A program made the translations under genes and the position numbers. The notes under the pieces were generated by a model. That model saw nothing but the letters and a program-made list of their open reading frames with translations. It was not told the DNA's origin and did not search any database. A stretch of 64,000 nucleotides of DNA, from positions 62,001 to 126,000 of the forward strand of contig NZ_SZPR01000010.1 in assembly GCF_005280195.1 (NCBI RefSeq), written 5' to 3'. The number at the start of each line of letters is the position of its first letter. The first letter of the stretch is position 1. This document shows positions 16,880-25,477 of the stretch, in pieces. The DNA is from Streptomyces galbus. GTDB taxonomy: Bacteria; Actinomycetota; Actinomycetes; Streptomycetales; Streptomycetaceae.

Positions 16880-17257
16880 CTAGGCGGCCAGGCAGAGCCC
16901 GCCGTGCGGGGTCCGGGTCGCGGTGCGGCCGTGGGCCGGGCGGCGGGCGAGGTCGCCCTGCACCCGGGTGAGCAGGTCGGAGAGGCTGAGGCCGAGGGCG
17001 TGCGCGGCGGCGGCGAGGACCTCCGAGGATGCCTCCTTGCGGCCGCGCTCGACCTCCGAGAGGTAGGGCATGGAGATCCGGGCCGCGTCGGCGACGTCCT
17101 TCAGGGTGCGCTCCTGGGCCTGGCGCTCACGGCGCAGGGCGTCTCCCACCAGGTCGCGCCACAGGGGCTCCCTGGGCGGGGGTGGGCTGGTCTGCGGGCG
17201 CTCGGCAGGTCGGCGCAGCGGGATCACTCGGGCTTCGTCGGTCGCTCGGTCGGTCAC
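16880..17257 (-). CDS. popR: PopR/ClgR-like XRE-family activator with C-terminal LAA degron
   Basis: 125 residues. A Pro-rich N-terminal tail leads to an XRE helix-turn-helix (residues about 38-95) with the hallmark YLSEVERGRKEASSEVLAAAAHALG, shared by ClgR and PopR. The protein ends in LCLAA; terminal Ala-Ala is the signal by which Clp protease degrades PopR and ClgR in Streptomyces (family knowledge). It lies convergent to clpP3-clpP4, the operon PopR activates in S. lividans and S. coelicolor. The model is that falling ClpP1/P2 activity stabilises PopR, which then turns on clpP3-clpP4. The GTG at 17257 has the Shine-Dalgarno almost touching it, so a GTG at 17227 is an alternative. Confidence 0.82.
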   Translation of the reverse strand: MTDRATDEARVIPLRRPAERPQTSPPPPREPLWRDLVGDALRRERQAQERTLKDVADAARISMPYLSEVERGRKEASSEVLAAAAHALGLSLSDLLTRVQGDLARRPAHGRTATRTPHGGLCLAA

Positions 17258-17266
17258 CCCTTCAGC

Positions 17267-17848
17267 CTAGGAGCGCTCACCGTGAGGGGAAGCCCCCGAC
17301 ATTCCGCCCTCGGTGGAACCGGACGAATCGCCCGCCGTGGCCGGGTCGGCCACCGCGCCGGCCGTCTGCTTCGCGGTGGCGCCGTCGAGGGCGCCGCGGT
17401 CGCCGATGCGGAGCAGCGCGCGCACCCGCTTGCCGACCGGGACCCGCTCCGCGCTCACCTCGGCCGCCAGGGCGTGCACGATCTCCAAACCGTGCCGCCC
17501 GATCCGCCGCGGGTCCCTGGGGTAGCGCATGGGCAGGGCGTCGCTGCTGTCGTACACGGACACCGTGAGGGTGCTGTCGGTGCCCTCCAGCTCCAGGATG
17601 TACGGACCGTTGCTGTGCCGGTCGGCGTTGGTGACGAGTTCGCTGACGACGAGCATGACCTCGCCGCCCGTGCGGTCGTCGATGCCGGCGCACCACTCCT
17701 GCCGGAGCTGCTCGACGAAGCGCGCCGCGAAGGCGCGGGCTTCGGCGATGCAGCCGGGCTCACCCGTGTAGTGCGCGGCCCGCCGCAAGGGTTCCACGGG
17801 CACGTCGAAACCAGTCGGTATCACTGCCCCGTCCAGTTGCTCGGTCAT
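17267..17848 (-). CDS. RsbW-type HATPase anti-sigma / regulatory ATP-binding protein
   Basis: 193 residues. The GHKL ATPase fold of about 130 residues shows the N box VVSELVTNADRHSNG near residue 83 and the G1-type DPRRIGRHGLEIVHAL segment near 125. Such proteins bind anti-sigma antagonists and sigma factors and phosphorylate STAS proteins in partner-switching systems. A Ser/Thr/Gly-rich tail of about 45 residues has no known role. ATG at 17848 is used because the upstream extension lies in promoter sequence. Nine bases separate its end from the start of the popR gene, so popR may be read from the same leftward transcript. Partner candidates in this window are the STAS protein at 45979 and the SpoIIE phosphatases. 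Confidence 0.85.
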   Translation of the reverse strand: MTEQLDGAVIPTGFDVPVEPLRRAAHYTGEPGCIAEARAFAARFVEQLRQEWCAGIDDRTGGEVMLVVSELVTNADRHSNGPYILELEGTDSTLTVSVYDSSDALPMRYPRDPRRIGRHGLEIVHALAAEVSAERVPVGKRVRALLRIGDRGALDGATAKQTAGAVADPATAGDSSGSTEGGMSGASPHGERS

Positions 17849-18000
17849 GCTGTTCTCTCTGGGAGGCCTCACTGGCCGGATGCTGTTGCACCTGCTCTCG
17901 TACCCCGTGCCGCGGATTGCACTCCCGTGCACTCGGCGTGCCCTGCGTCACCCTCTTCGGGAGACGCAGGGCACCCGGCGGGACGTACCGTACGGCCCGG

Positions 18001-19224
18001 TCAGGAAGCCGGTGGCAGCAGGGCGGAGGAACCCGGGGCCTCGGGGGCCGACTGGGGTGAGCTGCCGCCGGCCGACGGGGGTTCCAGGGGCGGGGAGACG
18101 CTGGAGTCGCCGGGCTTTGGCTCGCTCGACGACGAGCCCGGCGGCGGCGGGGGCTCGGGCGGCGAGGGCGGCGAGGGCGGCTTGCTGCTCGGGGACGACG
18201 AGGACGAGCCGGGCGAGGTGGACCCGGACGTCGAGGGACTGCTGCTGGACGAGGACGGCCCGCTCGACTTGCCGGACGGGGAGACGCTCACGACGGGCGA
18301 CGGGTGCGCCGGGGGCGGCGCGGGCCGGTCGTGGCCCCCGGTGTCCCCGCGCGGCCGGGCGATCCAGCCGTGGTGCTCGGGGTCGTAGAGCACGAAGACG
18401 TCGACGGTCTTGGGCGCGGGGGTCACGACGACGACGTTCGCGGGGCTGTACGAGGGCCAGGAGTCGCCGGTGGGTTTCGGGGTGGTGCTCTGCGGCACGG
18501 GCCGGGTCAGCGGGTTGCCGCAGGCGCAGCGCACGCGGGGCAGGCCGCGGGCGTCGACGAGGACGGCGGTGCCGGCCTGGAGGACGGCCTGGTAGCTGGT
18601 GGCGGCGCCGTCGCGGTAGCCGTGGTTGGTGACGCGGGTGTCCATGCGGAGCTGTACGGGGGTGAGGCCGCGCAGGTAGGCGGGGACGCCGGAGGGCGTG
18701 ACACCGGCCACGGAGGCGAACGCCCTGTTCTTCGTCGCGTCGGCGCCGAGCGAGCGGATCTGCTTCTCGACGTCGCAGCTCGACAGGTGGCGGGTGCCGC
18801 CGTAGAGGCCGGCGGAGCCGCCGTCGACGCCCCGGACCGCGTTGGTGGGGGCGGTCGCCGCGGTCGGCGGGACGGAGACGGGCGCGGTGGAACTGTCCTC
18901 GGCGGTGGACTCGGTGAACGGGTCCGGTCCGGTCTTGCCCGCGGCCTGGAGGAAGACCTCGCCGCCGCCGCTGCCCGAGCCGCCGCCGGAGCGGCCGAGG
19001 ACCAGGGCCGCCGCGACCGCGGCGACCACGACGGCGGTCAGCAGGGCGATGCGGGGCGCGGATCTCCACCACGGCCTGCGCGGTGGCGGGGCGCCGCCGG
19101 TGGCACCGCCCGGGAAGCCGCCGGGCGGCTGGGAGGGCGGGCCCGGAGGCGGCTGGGAGGGGCCCGACAGGGGCCCCGAGGGTGGTCCGGTGGGGCGGCC
19201 GGAGAACGGCCCTTCGGCGCTCAC
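18001..19224 (-). CDS. DUF6777-like membrane-anchored secreted-domain protein
   Basis: 407 residues in three parts: a Pro/Gly-rich cytoplasmic tail (1-50), one membrane helix (IALLTAVVVAAVAAALVL, about 58-76), an extracytoplasmic core from about 85 to 300, and a low-complexity C-terminus rich in Ser, Pro and Gly. The core has a conserved CDVEKQIRSL segment near 150 and CACGNPLTRPV near 233; its three Cys may form a disulfide. This layout matches Streptomyces proteins grouped as DUF6777, of unknown function. GTG start. It is divergent from the streptophobe gene, with 179 bases between, suggesting shared control. Confidence 0.82.
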   Translation of the reverse strand: MSAEGPFSGRPTGPPSGPLSGPSQPPPGPPSQPPGGFPGGATGGAPPPRRPWWRSAPRIALLTAVVVAAVAAALVLGRSGGGSGSGGGEVFLQAAGKTGPDPFTESTAEDSSTAPVSVPPTAATAPTNAVRGVDGGSAGLYGGTRHLSSCDVEKQIRSLGADATKNRAFASVAGVTPSGVPAYLRGLTPVQLRMDTRVTNHGYRDGAATSYQAVLQAGTAVLVDARGLPRVRCACGNPLTRPVPQSTTPKPTGDSWPSYSPANVVVVTPAPKTVDVFVLYDPEHHGWIARPRGDTGGHDRPAPPPAHPSPVVSVSPSGKSSGPSSSSSSPSTSGSTSPGSSSSSPSSKPPSPPSPPEPPPPPGSSSSEPKPGDSSVSPPLEPPSAGGSSPQSAPEAPGSSALLPPAS

Positions 19225-19403
19225 GACTTCTCCCGGCGTGGTCTCCTGCGGGAGAGTCCCGAGGACGCTCCGGGGGATTCACCCGCCTGCGTTCCGCATC
19301 ACTCCATTGTGTGCTCCGGTGGAGCGGTGCCCGCAAGCGGGCGGGGCGCCCGGACGCCTCTCCCGGCGGGCGGGCCGGTCCGGTGCTGCCTAGCGTGGCT
19401 GGC

Positions 19404-20693
19404 GTGAGTCACCCCCGCTCCCCCGCACGGGCGGCCGCACGGCCCGCCGCCCGCCACGGCTGGGTCCACGCCCTCGTCACCGTCCTGGCCGCTCTGCTCG
19501 CCATGCTCGTGGTGGCCGCGCTCGGGCTGTGGGCGGCCGGCGCGGCCGACCTGCCGGACGGCGCCTTCCCGCGCGTGGTGGCGGCGACCGTCGTCACGTC
19601 CGTCGGCGGGAGCGTCTCCCTGTCCGGGAGCGCGGGCGAACTGGCGGGCAGCAGGGGCGAGCTGACGGTGATCCCGCTGTCCGTGACGCTCACGGGGGCG
19701 CTGGTGCTGGCCGCCGGCTTCCTGCGCCCGCTGCGTCACCGGGCGGTCGCCGGCGCGGGAGAGCTGGCCGGGTGGGCGCTGCGCGTCGCCGTGCTGTGGC
19801 TGCTCGGCCTGCTGGCCCTCGCCCTGGCGGCGCGGCAGACGTTCGCGGTGTCCCTGGGCCGCAGCGAGCTCGACGACCTCGGCGAGCTGTTCGGCGTCAG
19901 CCCGCGGGTCGGCTTCACCACGGACGTGCCGCTGAGCCTGTTTTTCGGGCTGGTGTGGCTCGCCGGGGTGCTCGTGCTGGCGCTGCTGGTGGCGCCCGGG
20001 GCCCCGCTGCCGGGGCGGCTGCTGCGGTTCCGGCAGACGGTGCGTCCGGCCGCGTACGCGATGGTGGCGCTGCTGCTGGCGTACGTCGCGCTGGGCGTCG
20101 TCGTCGGCGTCGTCGTGCTCTGCACCCGCGGGCATCCCGCGCAGACACTGGCGGTGATCCTGCTGGGCCTGCCGAACCTGGTGTGGCTCGCGCTCACCCT
20201 GGGGCTGGGCGCCACCTGGGAGGGGCGGGTGGACGGCCCGTTCGGGCTGCCGATGCCGCACGTGCTGGACGAGGTGCTGCGCGGCTCGGACACCGCCACC
20301 CTGAACCTGCGCACGCTCGCCGAGCACGACGGCCGGGCGTGGTGGCTCCTGGTGGTCGCGGCGGTGCTGGTGCTGACCGCCGCGTTCCTGATGGCGTCCC
20401 GCTCGCCGGAGCGGACCCGGCTGTGGCAGCACGCGTTGCACATGGCGGTGGGGCTGGTGCTGACCGTCCTGGCGGTCTGCCTGCTGGGCCGGCTGTCCGC
20501 GCACTTCGGCCTGTCGGTGCTCGGCCTCGGCGACCTGGGCGGCGGCCTGTCCGGACGGCTCTTCCTGCGGCCGCACCTGTGGACCGCCCTGGGCCTGGCC
20601 GCCCTGTGGGGGCTCGTCACGGGCTGCCTGGGCGGCCTGCTGGCACGCGGGGTCCGGCGCGGGCGGCGGCCGGACGCACCCGGTCAGGGGTAG
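19404..20693 (+). CDS. Streptophobe-family integral membrane protein
   Basis: 429 residues, very hydrophobic, with about ten membrane segments and few charged residues except in loops. The pattern of an N-terminal helix after an Arg/Ala-rich tail, then VVAATVVTSVGGSVSLSGSAGELAG and SLGRSELDDLGELFGVSPRVGFTTDVPLSLFFGLVW, corresponds to the protein family called streptophobe in Streptomyces genomes, of unknown function. GTG start at 19404. Its last ten bases overlap the 3' end of the convergent kinase gene, so the two transcripts are complementary at their ends. Confidence 0.85.
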   Translation: MSHPRSPARAAARPAARHGWVHALVTVLAALLAMLVVAALGLWAAGAADLPDGAFPRVVAATVVTSVGGSVSLSGSAGELAGSRGELTVIPLSVTLTGALVLAAGFLRPLRHRAVAGAGELAGWALRVAVLWLLGLLALALAARQTFAVSLGRSELDDLGELFGVSPRVGFTTDVPLSLFFGLVWLAGVLVLALLVAPGAPLPGRLLRFRQTVRPAAYAMVALLLAYVALGVVVGVVVLCTRGHPAQTLAVILLGLPNLVWLALTLGLGATWEGRVDGPFGLPMPHVLDEVLRGSDTATLNLRTLAEHDGRAWWLLVVAAVLVLTAAFLMASRSPERTRLWQHALHMAVGLVLTVLAVCLLGRLSAHFGLSVLGLGDLGGGLSGRLFLRPHLWTALGLAALWGLVTGCLGGLLARGVRRGRRPDAPGQG

Positions 20694-21670
20694 CGGCCGA
20701 CGACCGGCTGCGCCCAGCGCGGCGGGGGTCTCGGACCGTCCCGGGGCACGGGCCGGCCGGCCGGTTCGGTGAGGGGGTGGCGCCGGGCCCGGTCGCCGCG
20801 CCCGGCGGCCCGCAGCTCGGCGACGAAGGCCAGGCAGGTCTCGTGGCGGGCCTCGGGGTTCTTGGCCAGGGCCCGGCCGAACACCGCGTCGATCCCGGCG
20901 GGCAGTCCGGGCCGGGACGCGGTGGGCGGGGGCGGGTCGTCGTACTGGTGGGCCCACAGCAGGGCCATGTCGTCGTCGCGGCGGAACGGCGGGTGGCCGG
21001 TGAGGCACTCGTGGACCACGCAGGCGAAGCCGTACACGTCGCACCGCGCGTCGACCGGCTTGCCGGAGATCTGCTCCGGGGCGACGTAGTCGAGGGTGCC
21101 GACGAACTGGCCGACCGTGGTGAAGCCGGTCAGCGACAGGGACTTCTTCGTCAGGCCGAAGTCGGTGAGGTAGACGTGCTCGGGGTGGTCGCTGTCGGTG
21201 CCGCGCGCGACGAGGATGTTGCCGGGCTTGACGTCCCGGTGGACCAGGCCGTGCTCGTGGGCCGCGTCCAGTGCGGAGGCGACCTGGGCGGCGATGCGCA
21301 CCGCCGTGGGCAGCGGCAGCGGGCCCTGGCGGTCCAGGAGGTGGCGCAGGTCGCTGCCCTCGACGTAGCGCATGGCGATGTAGAGCACCCCGTCGGTCTC
21401 GCCCGCCTCGAAGATCGGCACGATGTGCGGGTGGTCGATCGCGGCGGCCACCCGGGACTCGTGGGTGAAGCGCCGGCGGAAGGTGTCGTTGCGGGCGAGT
21501 TCGGGGGCGAGCAGCTTCAGCGCGACGGTGCGGTCCAGGCGCAGGTCGCGGGCCCGGTAGACCACGGCCATGCCGCCGCGGCCCAGTTCGCCCTCGATGC
21601 GGTAGCCCGCGACCTGCCGGCCGACCAGCTCGGAGGGCCGCCCGGAGAACAGGTCGGACTCGTGGCCCAT
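20684..21670 (-). CDS. Active Hanks-type Ser/Thr protein kinase
   Basis: 328 residues. Complete kinase motifs: glycine loop GELGRGGMAVVYRA (28-40), ATP-binding Lys52 (VALKLL), catalytic HRDVKPGN with Asp146, DFG Asp170, activation loop FVGTLDYVAPE with likely autophosphorylated Thr, and a regular C-lobe to about 285. The C-terminal 40 residues are Pro/Arg-rich and contain no membrane helix, so the kinase should be cytosolic. Downstream of an SH3-like gene and an FHA-FHA-ABC gene on the same strand, it is the obvious kinase for those FHA domains. The linkage parallels pknF beside Rv1747 in Mycobacterium tuberculosis. Confidence 0.93.
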   Translation of the reverse strand: MGHESDLFSGRPSELVGRQVAGYRIEGELGRGGMAVVYRARDLRLDRTVALKLLAPELARNDTFRRRFTHESRVAAAIDHPHIVPIFEAGETDGVLYIAMRYVEGSDLRHLLDRQGPLPLPTAVRIAAQVASALDAAHEHGLVHRDVKPGNILVARGTDSDHPEHVYLTDFGLTKKSLSLTGFTTVGQFVGTLDYVAPEQISGKPVDARCDVYGFACVVHECLTGHPPFRRDDDMALLWAHQYDDPPPPTASRPGLPAGIDAVFGRALAKNPEARHETCLAFVAELRAAGRGDRARRHPLTEPAGRPVPRDGPRPPPRWAQPVVGRYP

Positions 21671-21755
21671 CAGGGCCCCTCGGCGCGATCGGCCGTCGCG
21701 AGCCGGGCGGCCCGCCGGCGTGCCCCTGCCGCCGCCCGGTCCCCGCCGCGCGCGG

Positions 21756-22310
21756 TCACGGTTCCGCGTCCGGGGTGACGACGCGGGTGGGGGCGTAGCC
21801 CGGGGCGGCGGGGCGTTCGCCGGGCTCCTCGTCGGTGGCGTATGTGCTCAGCGCGGTGCCGTCGCCGTACGCCCAGCGGCCCTGGACGGCGTCGTAGAGC
21901 CAGACGGACTCGCCGTCGACGACCACGCCGATCCGCACGCCCTGGGTGCGGCGGCGGAAGTCCTCCCCGTCGAGGGTGCCGCGGGCGGCCTCCTCGACGG
22001 CGGCCCGGTAGCGGGCGAGGGCCTGTTCGGCGCGGGCGAGCAGCGGGCGCGGGTCCTCGGTGGCGGTGAGCGGACCGCCGGGGGCGGGCGGGTCCTGCGG
22101 TACGGCGATCAGGTGGCGGCCGTCGACCCAGGCGGACCAGCCGTTGGAGCACAGCACCTGGGCCCAGTCGCCGCGCCGCTGGAGGAGCTGGACCGGCAGC
22201 AGCGCGTCGAGGGGCACCGTGGGCCGGGCGGGGTCGGGTGCCTCCCAGGCGGGCATGCCGCGTCCGGGCACGACGTGCGTCGGCCGGAATCCGGGGGTCG
22301 GCAGCGTCAT
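21756..22310 (-). CDS. Hypothetical protein with SH3-like segment
   Basis: 184 residues. Residues about 38-68 (VQLLQRRGDWAQVLCSNGWSAWVDGRHL) look like a bacterial SH3 domain. The middle is a short helical segment (ARAEQALARYRAAVEEAA), and residues 125-160 (GVRIGVVVDGESVWLYDAVQGRWAYGDG) form a second small beta unit. No signal peptide or membrane helix is visible. It sits nine bases after the FHA-ABC gene and before the kinase gene, so it is probably cotranscribed and could be an adaptor. Otherwise unrecognised. Confidence 0.75.
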   Translation of the reverse strand: MTLPTPGFRPTHVVPGRGMPAWEAPDPARPTVPLDALLPVQLLQRRGDWAQVLCSNGWSAWVDGRHLIAVPQDPPAPGGPLTATEDPRPLLARAEQALARYRAAVEEAARGTLDGEDFRRRTQGVRIGVVVDGESVWLYDAVQGRWAYGDGTALSTYATDEEPGERPAAPGYAPTRVVTPDAEP

Positions 22311-22319
22311 GGGGGCGGC

Positions 22320-24659
22320 CTACTTCCGCATGATCGCGGGTTCGTGGCGGCGCAGCAGCCGGGAGACGAGGAAGCCGAACAGCAGGGAGAGCACCACGAG
22401 CATCCCGACGTCGAGCAGCCAGATCGCCGCCCGGTGCTCGAACAGGGGGTCGTCGGTCAGCTTGCCGGGCACGATCCGGGCGAGGCCGAGGGTGCCGGCC
22501 ATGGCGCCGAGCGCCCACCGGGCGGGCACCAGCCAGGAGAGCTGCTCCAGGACGAGCACGCCGTGCAGCTTCAACAGGGCGCCGCAGAAGACCACTTGGA
22601 CGATGGCGAGCAGCACCAGCAGCGGCATGGTGACCTCCTCCTTGGTCACCAGCGCCGACACCACCAGGCCGAGCATCATCGCCGTGAACGCCAGCAGGGC
22701 GACGGCGACGGTGATCTCGACGAGCGGGGGCATCAACACGCCCTTGCCGCCGGGGGCGTCGAGGTCGACGCCGAGCAGGGCGACCAGGGTGAGGACGACG
22801 GCCTGCGCCACCGTGACCGTGCCGAGCACCACCACCTTCGACAGCAGGTACGCCGACCGGGACAGGCCCACGGCGCGCTCCCGCCGGTAGATGACGCGCT
22901 CCTTCACCAGCTCGCGCACGGCGTTGGCGGCTCCGGTCAGGACGCCGCCGACGCACAGGATCAGCAGGGCGTTCATCACGCTCTCGCGGGTGAGCGCGCT
23001 GCCGGCGAGGGCGCGGGCCATCGCGCCCATCACGAACGGCAGGGCGATCATGATGACGAGGAAGGTGCGGTCGGCGCTCAGGGCGGAGGCGTAGCGGCGC
23101 ACGAGCGTGCCGAGCTGGGCGCCCCGGCTGCGCGGGCGCGGCGGCGGCAGCATGATCACCGGGCCCTCGCGGGGCAGCGGCGGCTGGGCGCTGGCGTCGA
23201 CGACGTACTGCCGGCGCAGCGGCGAGGCGCGGTACTCCCCGGCCCAGTCCCGGTCCTGGTCGCGCTCGAACGCCTCGAACGCCTCGGGCCAGTGCGCGTA
23301 CCCGAAGAAGCTCAGGGCGTCCTCGGGCGGGCCGTAGTAGGCGGTGCGGCCGCCGGGTGCGAGGACCAGCAGGCGGTCGCACACGTCGAGGCTGAGGACG
23401 CTGTGGGTGACCACGATGACGGTGCGTCCGTCGTCGGCGAGGCCGCGCAGCATGTGCATCACCGAGCGGTCCATCCCCGGGTCGAGGCCGGAGGTCGGCT
23501 CGTCGAGGAAGAGCAGCGAGGGCTTGGTGAGCAGTTCGAGGGCGACGCTGACGCGCTTGCGCTGGCCGCCGGAGAGGCTGTGCACGGGCTGGTCGGCGCG
23601 CTGCTCGAGGCCCAGTTCGCGGATGACCTCCTCGACCCGCGCCCGGCGTTCGGCTTTGGCGGTGTCCTGCGGGAAGCGCAGTTCGGCGGCGTAGCCGAGG
23701 GCGGCGCGCACGGTGAGCTGGGCGTGCAGGATGTCGTCCTGCGGGACCAGTCCGATGCGCTGGCGCAGCTCGGCGTAGTCGCGGTAGAGGTCGCGGCCGT
23801 CGTAGACGACGGTGCCGTGGTCGGCGGGGCGCTGTCCGGTGAGGGCGCCCAGCAGGGTCGACTTGCCGGCGCCGCTCGGCCCGACCACGGCGAGCAGGCA
23901 CTTCTCGCCCACGGGGAAGGACACGTGGTCGAGGAGGGTCTTGCGGCCGCGGTCGACGGCGACGGTGAGGTCCTGCACGTCCAGGGACACCTCGCCGGTG
24001 TCGACGTACTCCTGGAGGGTGTCGCCGACCAGGCAGAACGCGGAATGGCCGATGCCGACGACGTCGCCGGCGCGGACCGGGGCGCGTTCGACCGGGCTGC
24101 CGTTGAGGTAGGTGCCGTTGTGGCTGCCCAGGTCGACGATCTCGTAGGTGCCGTCGGCCCCGGCGCGCAGTTCGGCGTGGCGGCGCGAGACCACGAGGTC
24201 GTCGATGACGAGGTCGTTGCCGGCGGCCCGGCCGATGCGCACGGTGCGGGCGGGCAGCGGCCGTACGGTGGTCGGCTGCCGGAAGGTGCCGGTCAGCTCG
24301 GGCATCGAGACGGCCGAGGGGCGTTCGGGGGGCAGCGAAGTCCGGCCGAGGAGCGTGGCGCGGGGGCCGTCGCCCGGGCTGCCGAAGCGGATCTCGCAGC
24401 CGGGTCCGACGTACCGCTCGTCGACGCGCCGGCCGTCGGCGTAGGTGCCGTTGGTGCTGTGCTCGTCCTGCAGCGTCCAGTGGTCGCCGTCGGGGCGCAG
24501 CACGGCGTGGTGCCAGGAGACGCGGGCGTCGTCGAGGACGACGTCGCTGAGCGGGTCACGGCCCACGTGGTAGGCGTGGTCCGGGATCATCACCGTGGAG
24601 CCCGACTCGGTCTCCAGGACGAGTTCGGGCGCCGTCGAGGCGACCGGCCGCTCCGCCAT
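22320..24659 (-). CDS. FHA-FHA-ABC transporter (Rv1747-like) with fused permease
   Basis: 779 residues. FHA domain 1 spans about 25-90 (YHVGRDPLSDVVLDDARVS...HSTNGTYADG) and FHA domain 2 about 143-210 (VRIGRAAGNDLVIDD...SHNGTYLNG); both keep the GR, S-x-x-H and NGT residues that bind phosphothreonine. The ATPase is at about 235-460 with Walker A GPSGAGKST, signature LSGGQRKRVS and Walker B LLFLDEPTSGLDP. Residues 515-779 carry six or more membrane helices of the ABC2/ABCG-type permease. The order matches M. tuberculosis Rv1747, an exporter controlled by PknF phosphorylation. The exported substrate is not known here. Confidence 0.93.
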   Translation of the reverse strand: MAERPVASTAPELVLETESGSTVMIPDHAYHVGRDPLSDVVLDDARVSWHHAVLRPDGDHWTLQDEHSTNGTYADGRRVDERYVGPGCEIRFGSPGDGPRATLLGRTSLPPERPSAVSMPELTGTFRQPTTVRPLPARTVRIGRAAGNDLVIDDLVVSRRHAELRAGADGTYEIVDLGSHNGTYLNGSPVERAPVRAGDVVGIGHSAFCLVGDTLQEYVDTGEVSLDVQDLTVAVDRGRKTLLDHVSFPVGEKCLLAVVGPSGAGKSTLLGALTGQRPADHGTVVYDGRDLYRDYAELRQRIGLVPQDDILHAQLTVRAALGYAAELRFPQDTAKAERRARVEEVIRELGLEQRADQPVHSLSGGQRKRVSVALELLTKPSLLFLDEPTSGLDPGMDRSVMHMLRGLADDGRTVIVVTHSVLSLDVCDRLLVLAPGGRTAYYGPPEDALSFFGYAHWPEAFEAFERDQDRDWAGEYRASPLRRQYVVDASAQPPLPREGPVIMLPPPRPRSRGAQLGTLVRRYASALSADRTFLVIMIALPFVMGAMARALAGSALTRESVMNALLILCVGGVLTGAANAVRELVKERVIYRRERAVGLSRSAYLLSKVVVLGTVTVAQAVVLTLVALLGVDLDAPGGKGVLMPPLVEITVAVALLAFTAMMLGLVVSALVTKEEVTMPLLVLLAIVQVVFCGALLKLHGVLVLEQLSWLVPARWALGAMAGTLGLARIVPGKLTDDPLFEHRAAIWLLDVGMLVVLSLLFGFLVSRLLRRHEPAIMRK

Positions 24660-24763
24660 GCCGGAATTCTATCGATTCGTACGTCCGTGCGCCTTCCGGC
24701 GGCGGCGGGGCGACGGACGGCCGGCGACCGGTCAGCGGGCGGTCGGCGGCCGCGTCGCCGGGG

Positions 24764-25174
24764 TCAGGCGACCGGTACGACCAGCGCCGGGAGGGTGCGC
24801 TGCATGCGCAGCGCGTCGACCGACTCGGCGAGCAGCTCGTACTCGGTGGTGTCGTCGCTGGCGGCGATCCGCACCAGGCGCCCGCCGGCGAGCTCGTCGG
24901 CCACCAGCTCCTGCCGGGCCACGTCCGCGCACCAGGCCCGCAGGACGCCCGGCACGTCGGGAACCGTGTCCGCGACCGGCACCAGGGCGTACGGGGGGAT
25001 GTGCTCGCTGTCCGGGCTGGGGTCGAGCCGTTCGGCGATCCAGGAGGCCCGGTCCCGCAGCCACCACAGGGCGAGGGCGAGCGTCGGCGCCCGGTAGGTG
25101 CCGAGCGGTACGCCGATACGGCGTCCGTCGCACCAGCCGTACGCGGTGACATGGCACAGGAATTCGTCGTGCAC
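24764..25174 (-). CDS. Hypothetical protein, 136 residues
   Basis: No family recognised. The protein has an N-terminal beta-rich segment (EFLCHVTAYGWCDGRRIGVPLGTYRAPTLALALWWLRDRASWI), a middle segment with VADTVPDVPGVLRAWC, and a C-terminal ending LPALVVPVA. Two Cys occur near the start (5 and 15) and one at about 82. The third-position GC pattern is coding. It lies about 100 bases upstream of the FHA-ABC gene on the same strand and may be the first gene of that leftward unit or stand alone. Confidence 0.7.
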   Translation of the reverse strand: MHDEFLCHVTAYGWCDGRRIGVPLGTYRAPTLALALWWLRDRASWIAERLDPSPDSEHIPPYALVPVADTVPDVPGVLRAWCADVARQELVADELAGGRLVRIAASDDTTEYELLAESVDALRMQRTLPALVVPVA

Positions 25175-25477
25175 GTCTCACTCCCCCGTCCGTCGTCTGC
25201 CGGCTGGGCCTCGCTTTCCGTGCGGCTCCCGAGGCTGAACTGCCCCTACAGCCGAGTATGTTCACGACTGAAACACTGTCACCACGCTTTTCCGGCCAGT
25301 CTGTTGGCATATTCCGGGCCGCCGCTGGCCGAAATCCGCCACCCCCGCGCGACGGCCATGACCTGTGGGGTAATCGACCCCGTCGCGGCCCGGCGGGCAC
25401 AGTGGTCGCACCGGGTCGGGAACGACTCCGAACCGGTTCCCGACCAGCAGCGACGACCTCACAGGGGGCTGATTCCC
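25175..25477. other. Divergent intergenic region, no gene seen
   Basis: 303 bases between divergent genes, with relatively AT-rich stretches near 25250-25310 suitable for promoters. The only strong structure is the inverted repeat at 25414-25445. Confidence 0.6.
25414..25445 (+). promoter_or_regulatory. Inverted repeat in the leader of the SnoaL-like gene
   Basis: GGTCGGGAAC pairs with GTTCCCGACC (10 bp, 25414-25423 with 25436-25445) around 12 bases that contain an AACCGGTT palindrome. It ends 32 bases before the ATG and could be an operator or a leader hairpin. Confidence 0.55.

Noticed and set aside
21720..25097. Very long open frame (over 1,100 codons) on the + strand
   Set aside because: It lies opposite the FHA-ABC gene and its neighbours and arises from G/C-rich third positions on the other strand. 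Its translation is Gly/Ala/Arg/His repetitive with no domain.
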